Shown here piece by piece: positions 28,218 to 35,822 of a DNA stretch of 64,000 bases. Numbering within the stretch: position 1 is the first letter of the stretch; the number at the start of each line of letters is the position of its first letter. This DNA comes from Halomonas fontilapidosi (GTDB lineage Bacteria; Pseudomonadota; Gammaproteobacteria; Pseudomonadales; Halomonadaceae). The DNA lies in NCBI RefSeq assembly GCF_014192285.1, contig NZ_JACHXQ010000002.1:34968-98967 (forward strand). Direction: 5' to 3'. The translations under genes and the position numbers were made by a program. The notes under the pieces are model-generated. The model did no database searches and was not told the DNA's origin. It saw only the letters and a list, made by a program, of their open reading frames with translations.

Positions 28218-28250
28218 GTCTGCTATCGTCTAGGCCAGTCGATAGCAGAC
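28218..28250. promoter_or_regulatory. perfect 11-bp inverted repeat before the MDR gene
   Basis: GTCTGCTATCG (28218-28228) and CGATAGCAGAC (28240-28250) are exact reverse complements with an 11-bp spacer. The repeat ends three bases before AAGGAGG of the next gene. There is no T-run, so an operator or a leader hairpin is more likely than a terminator. Confidence 0.6.
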
Positions 28251-28265
28251 GAAAGGAGGCACTCA

Positions 28266-29426
28266 GTGAGCCGCGAGACAACACCCGACACCATGGCCGC
28301 CATGCTGCTGACCGGGCATGGTGACCTCGACAGACTGGTCTATCGCGAGGATGTGCCCACCCCGCAGCCGGGAGCCGGCGAGGTACTGGTCAAGGTCACG
28401 GCCACCGCCAAGAACAACACCGACCGCAAGGCCCGCGAGGGGCTCTATCCGGTCAAGAAAGGCGAGGTGACCTCGTTTGCCATGGGCGGCACGCCGACCC
28501 TGACCTTTCCGCGCATTCAGGGCGCCGACATTGCCGGGCGCGTGGTGGCGGTGGGCGAAGATGTTGATGCCGCACGGATCGGCGAGCGCGGCCTGCTCGA
28601 CTTCAACCTCTACCCGAACGCCCGGCGTGATATCAACCTGACCCCGGACTACTACGGCCACGGCGCCGACGGCGGCTTCGCCGAATACGTCGCCGTGCCG
28701 TCGGATCAGTTCCACCACGTGCCCAACCCCGAGCTTGCCGATGCCGAGCTGGCCGCCATGGGCATGTGTTCCTACCAGACCGCCTACCACATGATGACCT
28801 CGGCTGGCGTTAAGGCCGGCGAGCGAGTACTGGTCAGCGGGGCCAGCGGTGGGGTCGGCACCGCGCTGATCCAGCTGTGCCGTATCGTGGGTGCCGTGCC
28901 CTACGCGGTGAGCCAGCAGGAGAAGGCCCCGGCGCTGAAGGCGCTGGGCGCCGAGGCGGTGATCGATCGCGGCGACCTGGCAGGCTTTGCCGAGCGAGTG
29001 CTCGAGGCCACCGGCGGCGCACCCATCGACGCGGTGATGGACCTGGTCGGCGGCGAAATGACCGACCGCTTCATCGACACCATGATCCAGGACATGAAGG
29101 CGCGCACCACCTACCCGCGGCTCTCCATCGCTGGAGCCAGCGGCGGCAATATCAGCGAGATCCTGTGGACCCGGTTCTACCTCTACCAGGTACAGATTTT
29201 CGGCGTCTCCCACGGCACCCGTGAGGAGGCCGAACAGCTGATCGCCTGGATCCGCGCCGGCGAGCTCAAGCCGGTGCTGCACGCCGCCTTCCGGCTTTCC
29301 GACCTGCACCAGGCCGAACGCTACTTCGTCAGCCGCGACAGCAATTTCCTGGGCAAGATCGTGATCGTCCCCGACAGCCAGTGGGACGAGCACGGTGCGC
29401 CCTTCGCCCTCGAGGGACACTCATGA
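28266..29426 (+). CDS. MDR-family (quinone reductase/alcohol dehydrogenase-like) oxidoreductase
   Basis: A 386-residue NAD(P)H-dependent oxidoreductase. It has the GroES-like N-terminal fold (PQPGAGEVLVKVTATAKNNTDRKAREG), GADIAGRVVAVGEDV, and the Rossmann motif VSGASGGVGTALIQL. The catalytic-zinc Cys/His residues of true alcohol dehydrogenases and the four-Cys structural zinc loop are not evident, so a zinc-free enzyme is likely. It begins with GTG after AAGGAGG. It overlaps the proline-racemase-family gene (ATGAG), so the two act as one operon. Confidence 0.88.
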   Translation: MSRETTPDTMAAMLLTGHGDLDRLVYREDVPTPQPGAGEVLVKVTATAKNNTDRKAREGLYPVKKGEVTSFAMGGTPTLTFPRIQGADIAGRVVAVGEDVDAARIGERGLLDFNLYPNARRDINLTPDYYGHGADGGFAEYVAVPSDQFHHVPNPELADAELAAMGMCSYQTAYHMMTSAGVKAGERVLVSGASGGVGTALIQLCRIVGAVPYAVSQQEKAPALKALGAEAVIDRGDLAGFAERVLEATGGAPIDAVMDLVGGEMTDRFIDTMIQDMKARTTYPRLSIAGASGGNISEILWTRFYLYQVQIFGVSHGTREEAEQLIAWIRAGELKPVLHAAFRLSDLHQAERYFVSRDSNFLGKIVIVPDSQWDEHGAPFALEGHS

Positions 29427-30472
29427 GCCAGGAACTGACTCTTCAACTGATCGACACGCACGCCGGCGGCGATGTCAGCCGCATCGTGGTCGGCGGTATC
29501 GAGCCTTTGCCCGGCGCTTCGGTGCGAGACCAGATGCACTACCTGCGCGACGATGCCGATGGCCTGCGCAAGCTGCTGCTGGACGAGCCCTACGGCATTC
29601 CCGAGATGTCGGTGGACCTGCTCGTCCCCGCCAGTGACCCGGCCGCAGAAGTGGGCTACATCATCATGGAAGTGATGGGCTACCCCATCTACTCCGGCTC
29701 CAACACCATCTGCACCGCCACGGCGGTGCTAGAAAGCGGCCTGGTGGCCAAGCAGGAAGGGCGCCAGCGCTTCAAGCTGGAGTCGCCGGCGGGCCTGGTG
29801 CAGATCGAGGCGCTGGTCGAGAACGGCGTGGTGGAGGCGATCACCTGCGGGGGCCTGCCCAGCTATATCGACACCTACCGCGCCTCGATCCATGTGCCCG
29901 GTCTGGGCGACGTGACATATAGTGTTGCCTACAGCGGCGGCTTCTATGCCCTGGTGGACGCGACCGAGCTGGGCTTCCACCTCAATCGCGACGAGGAGCG
30001 GGAGCTCGCCGACTGCGCCCACCGCATCGTCGAGGCGATCCAGGCCGAGCGCGGCTTTTCCCACTACACCCTGGGCGACGTGGGCCCGCTACCCTTCCTC
30101 CACTTCATGGGCCCCCTCGAACAGGTCGGCGACCACTTCTACCGCTCCCGTTCGACGACCTATGTGCATCCCGGCGTGATCTGCCGCAGCACCACCGGCA
30201 CCGGCACCTCGGCCCGACTGGCGCTGATGCACCATGAGGGGCGCATCCAGCCGGGCGACAAGCTGGAAACCGTCTCGCTGCGCGAGACAGGCTTCATCGG
30301 CGAGTTCACCGGCACACGACAGGAAGGGACTCACACCGTGGTGGAGAACACCATCACCGGCAAGAGCTACGTATTGGCCCGTTCCGATATTGTCGTCAAC
30401 TGCGACGATCCCCTGGTGGAGTGCGCCGGCCTGCACCATATCCTGAGCACCGGCAAGGCCTCGTCGGACTGA
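29423..30472 (+). CDS. proline racemase-family protein with Ser/Thr in place of both catalytic Cys
   Basis: A 349-residue protein of the proline racemase/hydroxyproline epimerase fold. Where racemases have M-C-G-H-x-T it reads YSGSNTI, and where they have S-P-C-G-T-G-T-S it reads RSTTGTGTSA, so both acid-base cysteines are replaced (Ser and Thr). Trans-3-hydroxy-L-proline dehydratases keep Cys in the first site and have Thr in the second, so this pair is different again. The start at 29423 overlaps the upstream stop. The substrate may be a proline analogue or another imino acid; a racemase call would be unsafe. Confidence 0.85.
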   Translation: MSQELTLQLIDTHAGGDVSRIVVGGIEPLPGASVRDQMHYLRDDADGLRKLLLDEPYGIPEMSVDLLVPASDPAAEVGYIIMEVMGYPIYSGSNTICTATAVLESGLVAKQEGRQRFKLESPAGLVQIEALVENGVVEAITCGGLPSYIDTYRASIHVPGLGDVTYSVAYSGGFYALVDATELGFHLNRDEERELADCAHRIVEAIQAERGFSHYTLGDVGPLPFLHFMGPLEQVGDHFYRSRSTTYVHPGVICRSTTGTGTSARLALMHHEGRIQPGDKLETVSLRETGFIGEFTGTRQEGTHTVVENTITGKSYVLARSDIVVNCDDPLVECAGLHHILSTGKASSD

Positions 30473-30480
30473 ACGCCGCC

Positions 30481-30551
30481 GGCGAGTCGACTCGCCGACA
30501 GAAACCGTCAACCCCGGACCCGAGGCCAGCCAAGCACGAGCGGCTGGCCTC
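30481..30551. repeat. two palindromes between convergent genes
   Basis: A 16-bp perfect palindrome GGCGAGTCGACTCGCC (30481-30496) is followed by a 10-bp stem (30522-30531 with 30542-30551, loop 10). The second is a probable weak terminator shared by the convergent genes; neither is followed by a T-run. Confidence 0.5.
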
Positions 30552-30554
30552 GCA

Positions 30555-31658
30555 TCAGCGCCAACGCCAATCCAGCTCGAATGGCGTGACGTCGCGAAAC
30601 GTGCCGGCTCGGGTCATCTCGCGTCGCAGGGGGAAAGCCGTCAGCGCGTCGGCCGGGTCGAGGCGTGCCAATCGATTGAAGTCGACGGCCTCCCATGCCT
30701 CGCGGGTAACTTTGACACTGAAAAGGTAGCGGCGTCGGCACTCACCGCTGGCCGGATCCTCGACTCGGCAATGGCCGGAGACCAACGCACGCTCGATGCC
30801 CGGCAGCCGGGCAAACACCGTGCCCAGCACACGAAACGCCACCCCGTGCACATGACACCGATAGAGCTCACGCTGTCGCATGGTGCCGAGTTTGCGCGCC
30901 GAGAGCTTGAGACGCTTGGCGGGCATGGTCCAGTAACGGTCGGGCAGCTCATTCTCGTCCGGCAGGTCAATGTCCAGGGCAATGGTGTGAGCATCGTCGC
31001 TCAGCTCGAAGTCGACCCTCGTCTCACGGGGCCAGTCGAGCTCGTTCAGCCGCTCGGACAGCGTCTGCTGCATGGCCTCGGGGTGGTTCCAGGCCGCCAC
31101 CTCCTCACGCTGCTGGCGCTCGAACTCGTGGGCATCGAACTCTGCCTTCTCCCACTCCCAGGCACGATAGGCCTCGGCATGCGCTGCTTCGCGGCGCGCA
31201 TTCTCCTGGTCGAGGCGCGTCCGGGCCGCCGGCCAGAGGAGATGTCGCCAGTCGGGCTGCTCGCGGTGCATCGGTGCGGGTGGAGGCACAGGATAGCTGC
31301 GCGGCTGATAGCCGGTGACCTGCGGTGGCGGCGTCTGCTCGTGCAGGCATTCGAGAGCGTCGAGATCGGCATTGAGCGTATTGCAGTGCGACGCAAGTGC
31401 AGCACGTATCGTCGCCTCGCAGTGACGCCGCACGGCACGAGCCTCGGCCTCGGGAAGGCGGCGCCCGTCGGGATGCCGATAGCGGATTTCCCCGTTGGCG
31501 GCGATATCGAGGCACACCGGCACTGCCTCGCCTTCCTCGCCCGTGGCCAACTGAAGGCAGAGGCCGGGCGGCCCCACCGATAGCCCAGGGCGCAGCTTGC
31601 AGGTGAACAGTCGCGCACCGCAGGCGAGCAGAATGCGACGTTGGAAGCGAAAGCCCAC
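30555..31658 (-). CDS. DUF4236-type protein
   Basis: A 367-residue protein. The first ~35 residues (VGFRFQRRILLACGARLF, then PGLSVGPPG) match the DUF4236 pattern. After a charged helical middle, rich in Glu/Ala/Arg, comes a ~150-residue C-terminal domain (from about 220) of mixed alpha/beta type. The start is GTG at 31658, six bases after GGGAG; the longer frame upstream does not look like the family. Function is unknown. Confidence 0.78.
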   Translation of the reverse strand: MGFRFQRRILLACGARLFTCKLRPGLSVGPPGLCLQLATGEEGEAVPVCLDIAANGEIRYRHPDGRRLPEAEARAVRRHCEATIRAALASHCNTLNADLDALECLHEQTPPPQVTGYQPRSYPVPPPAPMHREQPDWRHLLWPAARTRLDQENARREAAHAEAYRAWEWEKAEFDAHEFERQQREEVAAWNHPEAMQQTLSERLNELDWPRETRVDFELSDDAHTIALDIDLPDENELPDRYWTMPAKRLKLSARKLGTMRQRELYRCHVHGVAFRVLGTVFARLPGIERALVSGHCRVEDPASGECRRRYLFSVKVTREAWEAVDFNRLARLDPADALTAFPLRREMTRAGTFRDVTPFELDWRWR

Positions 31659-31807
31659 GATGGTCTCCCGGATGACCGAACCAAAACCACAGGGTACTGC
31701 ACTGTCAGGCGTTCGTAACGCGGGATATTGGCCCGGCATGCCGCTGGCGGAAGCTCGCCCGTTGTGACAATCTGCCCGATAGGAGCATTCATGGACGGGC
31801 ACCAACG

Positions 31808-31844
31808 AAAACGCCGCCTGTAGCAGAGCTTCAGGCGGCGTTTT
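31808..31844 (-). terminator. terminator of tRNA-Ala
   Basis: AAAACGCCGCCTG (31808-31820) pairs with CAGGCGGCGTTTT (31832-31844). Read on the minus strand it lies 12 bases after the tRNA 3' end and finishes with TTTT. Confidence 0.88.
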
Positions 31845-31856
31845 CATGTAAGCGGT

Positions 31857-31932
31857 TGGTGGAGCCTAGCGGGATCGAACCGCTGACCTCAACACTGCCA
31901 GTGTTGCGCTCTCCCAGCTGAGCTAAGGCCCC
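31857..31932 (-). tRNA. tRNA-Ala (GGC)
   Basis: A 76-base gene with encoded CCA. Acceptor GGGGCCT pairs with AGGCTCC (one mismatch-type pair), the D-arm is AGCTCAGCTGGGAGAGC, the anticodon arm is CAACA-CTGGCAG-TGTTG with anticodon GGC, and the T-arm contains GGTTCGATCCC. Confidence 0.97.
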
Positions 31933-31963
31933 ACATCGTTCCCGCCATGCGAGAACGAGACGC

Positions 31964-31992
31964 ATACTACTTAGCCCGCTGCGATGGGTCAA
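31964..31992 (-). promoter_or_regulatory. tRNA-Ala promoter
   Basis: On the minus strand: -35 TTGACC (31992-31987), 17-bp spacer, -10 TAGTAT (31969-31964), ending about 31 bp before the mature tRNA 5' end. The -10 to tRNA stretch is moderately GC-rich. Confidence 0.75.
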
Positions 31993-32160
31993 GCCCCAGC
32001 GGGCAGTTTCACTCTGCTGCCTTGTGCCAATTCCCCTTAGGGACGGGATATGCCACCCTAAGAGCATGATGTGAGTCGGCCGTTGTGTTGGCGCCTTACG
32101 GTTCAAGCAGGCTCCGTCATGAAACGACACTCACCCACCACATCTTCAGGAGCGTCCTCG

Positions 32161-32808
32161 TTGATCAGGGTTCTCGTCGCCGATGACCACCACCTGGTTA
32201 GGACCAGCATCGCTCACCTGCTGAATGCCGAGCGAGGGATCCGCGTGGTCGGCGAAGCCGCCGATGGCGAAGAGGCCATCACCCAGGCACGCAAGCTCGA
32301 GCCGGATATCGTGCTGATGGATATTCGCATGCCGGGGATCGGCGGCCTGGAGGCGACCCGCAAGATCAACCGCTTTGCCAGCGACATCCGTATCCTGGTG
32401 CTGACGGCCTTCATCGAGGAAACCTTCGCCCAGCGTCTGCTCGAGGCCGGGGCGCATGGTTTCATCAGCAAGGGCTGCCAGCATGACGAGATGGTCGAGG
32501 CGATTCACTGCGTGTTCGGGGGTCAGCGCTATGTCAGCCCCGAGATCGCCCAGCGGCTGGTCCTGTCGCGCATCGATGCACCGGACAACCCCTTCGATCA
32601 GCTCTCGCAGCGCGAGCTGCAGGTCGCGATGATGGTCGTCAATTGCCAGCGCGTCGCCGACATCGCCGACCGCATGTTTCTGAGCCCGAAGACCGTCAAC
32701 ACTTACCGCTACCGGATCTTCGAGAAGCTTGGCGTAACCTCGGACGTCGAGCTGACGCATCTCGGCCTGCGTCACGGCCTGGTCGACGGCTTTACAGACA
32801 CGGATTGA
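32161..32808 (+). CDS. gacA: GacA/UvrY response regulator
   Basis: Response regulator of the GacS/GacA (BarA/UvrY) system, which activates CsrB/RsmZ-type small RNAs. I start at TTG 32161: it follows AGGAG by eight bases, yields the canonical IRVLVADDH N-terminus, and places the phosphoacceptor at Asp54 as in GacA, giving 215 residues. Longer in-frame starts (ATG 32119 or 32071) would add residues not expected in the family. The receiver is followed by a LuxR helix-turn-helix (LSQRELQVAMMV...LSPKTVNTYRYRIFEKL). The order gacA-uvrC-pgsA is the classical one. A candidate target RNA lies at 50588. Confidence 0.94.
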   Translation: MIRVLVADDHHLVRTSIAHLLNAERGIRVVGEAADGEEAITQARKLEPDIVLMDIRMPGIGGLEATRKINRFASDIRILVLTAFIEETFAQRLLEAGAHGFISKGCQHDEMVEAIHCVFGGQRYVSPEIAQRLVLSRIDAPDNPFDQLSQRELQVAMMVVNCQRVADIADRMFLSPKTVNTYRYRIFEKLGVTSDVELTHLGLRHGLVDGFTDTD

Positions 32809-32875
32809 GCGCCTTCCCGAGAGCCCTCTCTGATAGAATACCGGCTCCGCTTCCCGTCCCCGGCACGCCTTCTCC

Positions 32876-34690
32876 ATGAGTTTCGATTCTCGCGATTTCC
32901 TCGGCAGCGTCAGCGAATCCCCCGGCGTCTACCGCATGCTCGACGAGCATGGCGAGACCCTCTATGTCGGCAAGGCGCGTCGTCTCAAGGCGCGCCTGGC
33001 GAGTTACTTTCGCGGCGCGCTCAACACCAAGACCCAGGCCCTGGTGGGCCGCATCGCCGACATCCAGGTGACGGTGACCAACAGCGAGACCGAGGCCCTG
33101 CTGCTCGAGCAGACGCTGATCAAGGAGCTGCGCCCGCCCTACAACATCCTGCTGCGCGACGACAAGTCCTATCCCTTCGTCTTCGTCAGCGACCGCCACC
33201 CTTTCCCCGCCCTGGAATACAAGCGGGCCCGGGTGCGCCACAACGATGGCCGCTACCTCGGCCCCTATCCCAGCAGCGGCGCCGTGCGCGAGAGCCTGTC
33301 GCTGATGCAGAAGATCTTCCGCATCCGCAACTGCGAGGACAGCGTCTTCGCCCACCGCACCCGCCCCTGCCTGCAATACCAGATCCAGCGCTGCAGCGCC
33401 CCCTGCGTGGGCTATATCAGCGAGGCGGACTACCGACGCGACCTCGAGCACGCCGTGATGTGCCTCGAGGGCAAAAGCGAGGCGGTGACCCGCGAGCTGA
33501 GCGAGGCCATGGAGGCCGCCAGCGGCCGGCTCGACTTCGAGGAGGCCGCCCGGCTTCGCGACCAGGTCCAGCACCTGCGCCAGATGCAGCAGCGCCAGTT
33601 CGTCGACACCGGCGGTGGCGATGCCGATGTCTTCGCCCTGGCCAGCCGTCCGGGAGCACTGTGCATCTCGGTGCTCACGGTCCGCCAGGGCCGCCTGCTG
33701 GGGGCCCGCCACCATGCCCCGGCCAACGGGCTCGACCTGGGCCCCGAGGCGCTGCTCGGCGACTTCATCAGCCAATTCTATCTGGGCCAGGCCAGGGAGA
33801 TCCCGGCGGAGGTGATCGCCAGCCACCCGGTGCCGGACGCCGAGCTGATCGCCCGCGCGCTCGCTGAGCGCGCCGGCAAGCGCATTCGCCTGACCGACCA
33901 GGTCCGCGGCCATCGCGCCCAGTGGCGCGAACTGGCGCGCACCAACGCCGAACAGCAATTGGCCAGCCAACTGGCCAGCCAGACCCAGTTGGCGAAGCGC
34001 TTCACGGCCCTGCGTGACGTTCTGGGACTCGAGGAGACACCTTGCCGTCTGGAGTGCTTCGATATCAGTCATAGCCACGGCGAGGCCACGGTAGCCTCTT
34101 GCGTGGTCTTCGACGAGAACGGGCCACGCAAGTCCGATTACCGGCGCTTCAACATCGAGGGGGTTGCCGCCGGCGACGACTATGCTGCCATGCGCCAGGC
34201 CCTGACCCGCCGCTTCAAGCGCCTTGCCGAAGGCGAAGGCGAAACCCCGGACATCCTGATCGTCGATGGCGGCAAGGGACAGCTGAACATGGCGCGCGAG
34301 GTCTTTGCCGAGCTGAACGTCAGCGGCATCATCTTGCTGGGTGTCGCGAAGGGCACCACCCGCAAGGCGGGGCTCGAAACGCTGTTCGTCGAGACGGTCG
34401 ACCACAGCCTGGACCTCGACGGCGCCTCCCCGGCCCTGCACCTGATCCAGCACATCCGTGACGAGTCCCACCGCTTCGCCATCGCCGGCCACCGGGCACG
34501 TCGCGACAAGACGCGCCGTACCTCCACCCTGCAGGACATCCCGGGCGTGGGGCCGCGTCGCCGACGCGAGCTGCTGCGTTTCTTCGGTGGCCTGCAAGGG
34601 GTCAAGCAGGCCAGTCGCGAGGAGCTGGCCCGGGTCCCCGGCATCAGTGCTACGCTGGCCGAAACGATTCATCGTGCCCTGCATGGATGA
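32876..34690 (+). CDS. uvrC: excinuclease ABC subunit C
   Basis: Makes both incisions in nucleotide excision repair. The 604-residue protein has the GIY-YIG domain at the N-terminus (PGVYRMLDEHGETLYVGKA), the UvrB-binding UVR motif near 200 (ARLRDQVQHLR), the RNase H-like endonuclease half (CFDISHSHGE with the catalytic Asp, DGGKGQLNMA) and two C-terminal helix-hairpin-helix motifs (IPGVGPRRRRELL and VPGISATLAE). It is downstream of gacA as usual. Confidence 0.98.
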   Translation: MSFDSRDFLGSVSESPGVYRMLDEHGETLYVGKARRLKARLASYFRGALNTKTQALVGRIADIQVTVTNSETEALLLEQTLIKELRPPYNILLRDDKSYPFVFVSDRHPFPALEYKRARVRHNDGRYLGPYPSSGAVRESLSLMQKIFRIRNCEDSVFAHRTRPCLQYQIQRCSAPCVGYISEADYRRDLEHAVMCLEGKSEAVTRELSEAMEAASGRLDFEEAARLRDQVQHLRQMQQRQFVDTGGGDADVFALASRPGALCISVLTVRQGRLLGARHHAPANGLDLGPEALLGDFISQFYLGQAREIPAEVIASHPVPDAELIARALAERAGKRIRLTDQVRGHRAQWRELARTNAEQQLASQLASQTQLAKRFTALRDVLGLEETPCRLECFDISHSHGEATVASCVVFDENGPRKSDYRRFNIEGVAAGDDYAAMRQALTRRFKRLAEGEGETPDILIVDGGKGQLNMAREVFAELNVSGIILLGVAKGTTRKAGLETLFVETVDHSLDLDGASPALHLIQHIRDESHRFAIAGHRARRDKTRRTSTLQDIPGVGPRRRRELLRFFGGLQGVKQASREELARVPGISATLAETIHRALHG

Positions 34691-34756
34691 GTCAGCCCCC
34701 GGCGGATAGAATGAGAGGGTTTCCGGTATCCCCCAAGGCAAGGACCGCACCTACCG

Positions 34757-35308
34757 ATGAACATACCCAACCTGCTCACCCTGGCCAGAATCGTCTTCAT
34801 CCCGCTGCTGGTGGTGCTGTTCTACCTGCCCTTCACCTGGAGCATGCCGCTGGCCGCCGCGCTGTTCGCGCTGGCCGCGGTGACCGACTGGCTCGACGGC
34901 TACCTGGCCAGGCGCTGGGACCAGTCCACGCCCTTCGGCGCCTTCCTCGACCCGGTGGCCGACAAGCTGATGGTGGCCGTGGCCCTGGCCTTGCTGATCG
35001 AGCGCTACGAGGCCATCTGGCTGACCCTGCCAGCGCTGGTGATCATCGGCCGGGAGATCGTCATCTCGGCCCTGCGCGAATGGATGGCCGAGATGGGCAA
35101 GCGCGGCCAGGTAGCGGTCTCGTGGATCGGCAAGGTCAAGACCACGCTGCAGATGGTCGCGCTGCTGGTGCTGCTGGCCTTCGCCCCCGGCACCCCCGTA
35201 GCCCTGCTGGGCGTAGCGACCCTCTACGTGGCGGCCCTGCTGACCCTGTGGTCGATGTTTCTCTACCTCAAGGCCGCCTGGCCGCACCTGAGCAGCTCGA
35301 TGCGCTGA
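34757..35308 (+). CDS. pgsA: CDP-diacylglycerol-glycerol-3-phosphate 3-phosphatidyltransferase
   Basis: First step of phosphatidylglycerol synthesis in the inner membrane. The 183-residue protein has the CDP-alcohol phosphotransferase motif D-x2-D-G-x2-A-R-x8-G-x3-D-x3-D ([10 protein letters not shown]...[10 protein letters not shown]) and about five membrane helices. It is followed by the tRNA-Gly promoter, as in many gammaproteobacteria. Confidence 0.97.
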   Translation: MNIPNLLTLARIVFIPLLVVLFYLPFTWSMPLAAALFALAAVTDWLDGYLARRWDQSTPFGAFLDPVADKLMVAVALALLIERYEAIWLTLPALVIIGREIVISALREWMAEMGKRGQVAVSWIGKVKTTLQMVALLVLLAFAPGTPVALLGVATLYVAALLTLWSMFLYLKAAWPHLSSSMR

Positions 35309-35338
35309 GAGGCTTGCACCGAAGAGCTTGAAAAGTGT

Positions 35339-35366
35339 TTGACAGTCACCGACTTATCCGTATAAT
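35339..35366 (+). promoter_or_regulatory. consensus promoter of the tRNA-Gly-Cys-Leu operon
   Basis: Perfect -35 TTGACA (35339-35344) and perfect -10 TATAAT (35361-35366) with a 16-bp spacer, 16 bp before the tRNA-Gly gene. Confidence 0.92.
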
Positions 35367-35381
35367 TCGCTCTCGAGTCAG

Positions 35382-35456
35382 GCGGGAATAGCTCAGTGGT
35401 AGAGCATCGCCTTGCCAAGGCGAGGGTCGCGAGTTCGAATCTCGTTTCCCGCTCCA
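35382..35456 (+). tRNA. tRNA-Gly (GCC)
   Basis: A 75-base gene with encoded CCA. Acceptor GCGGGAA/TTCCCGC, anticodon arm CGCCT-TGCCA-AGGCG with anticodon GCC, and T-arm GAGTTCGAATCTC are all intact. It is the first of three tRNAs after pgsA. Confidence 0.97.
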
Positions 35457-35528
35457 GACTCAAGGCAAGACAAAGAGTCAATGCGTGCGACAGCCAAATC
35501 GCGAGCCGGTGCGCCGGTCAGATCGAAG

Positions 35529-35544
35529 CTCGTTTCCCGCTCCA
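35529..35544 (+). repeat. duplicated 3' end of tRNA-Gly
   Basis: CTCGTTTCCCGCTCCA is an exact copy of the last 16 bases of tRNA-Gly (35441-35456); extended by ten bases upstream, 23 of 26 positions match. The acceptor 5' strand, D-arm and anticodon arm are not present. It may be a decayed tRNA copy or the distal attachment scar of a lost integrative element. Confidence 0.7.
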
Positions 35545-35570
35545 TTCCCCACGAATGGCAAGACTCATGA

Positions 35571-35644
35571 GGCTGGATGGCAGAGTGGTTATGCAGCGGA
35601 CTGCAACTCCGTGTACGCCGGTTCGATTCCGACTCCAGCCTCCA
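35571..35644 (+). tRNA. tRNA-Cys (GCA)
   Basis: A 74-base gene with encoded CCA: acceptor GGCTGGA/TCCAGCC, anticodon loop ACTGCAAC with anticodon GCA, and T-arm GGTTCGATTCC. Confidence 0.96.
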
Positions 35645-35677
35645 TCATTCCCCTAGCTGCCCGCTCGGAACCGTGCC

Positions 35678-35764
35678 GCCCGGATGGCGAAATTGGTAGA
35701 CGCAAGGGACTTAAAATCCCTCGGTGGCAACACCGTGCCGGTTCGAGCCCGGCTCCGGGCACCA
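35678..35764 (+). tRNA. tRNA-Leu (TAA)
   Basis: An 87-base class II tRNA with acceptor GCCCGGA/TCCGGGC, anticodon arm GGGAC-TTAAAAT-CCC with anticodon TAA, variable arm CGGTGGCAACACCG, T-arm GGTTCGAGCCC and encoded CCA. Confidence 0.97.
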
Positions 35765-35822
35765 GCTTTCCTGCACCCTTCCGGCAAGCGTCGGGCGAGA
35801 CCCTCCAACGGGACGCCGTGAC

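Noticed and set aside
29423..30472. Simple annotation as proline racemase
   Set aside because: Both catalytic Cys positions are replaced, so racemase activity is not supported.
35520..35544. A fourth tRNA gene (tRNA-Gly copy)
   Set aside because: Only the 3' end is present; no acceptor 5' strand, D-arm or anticodon arm.
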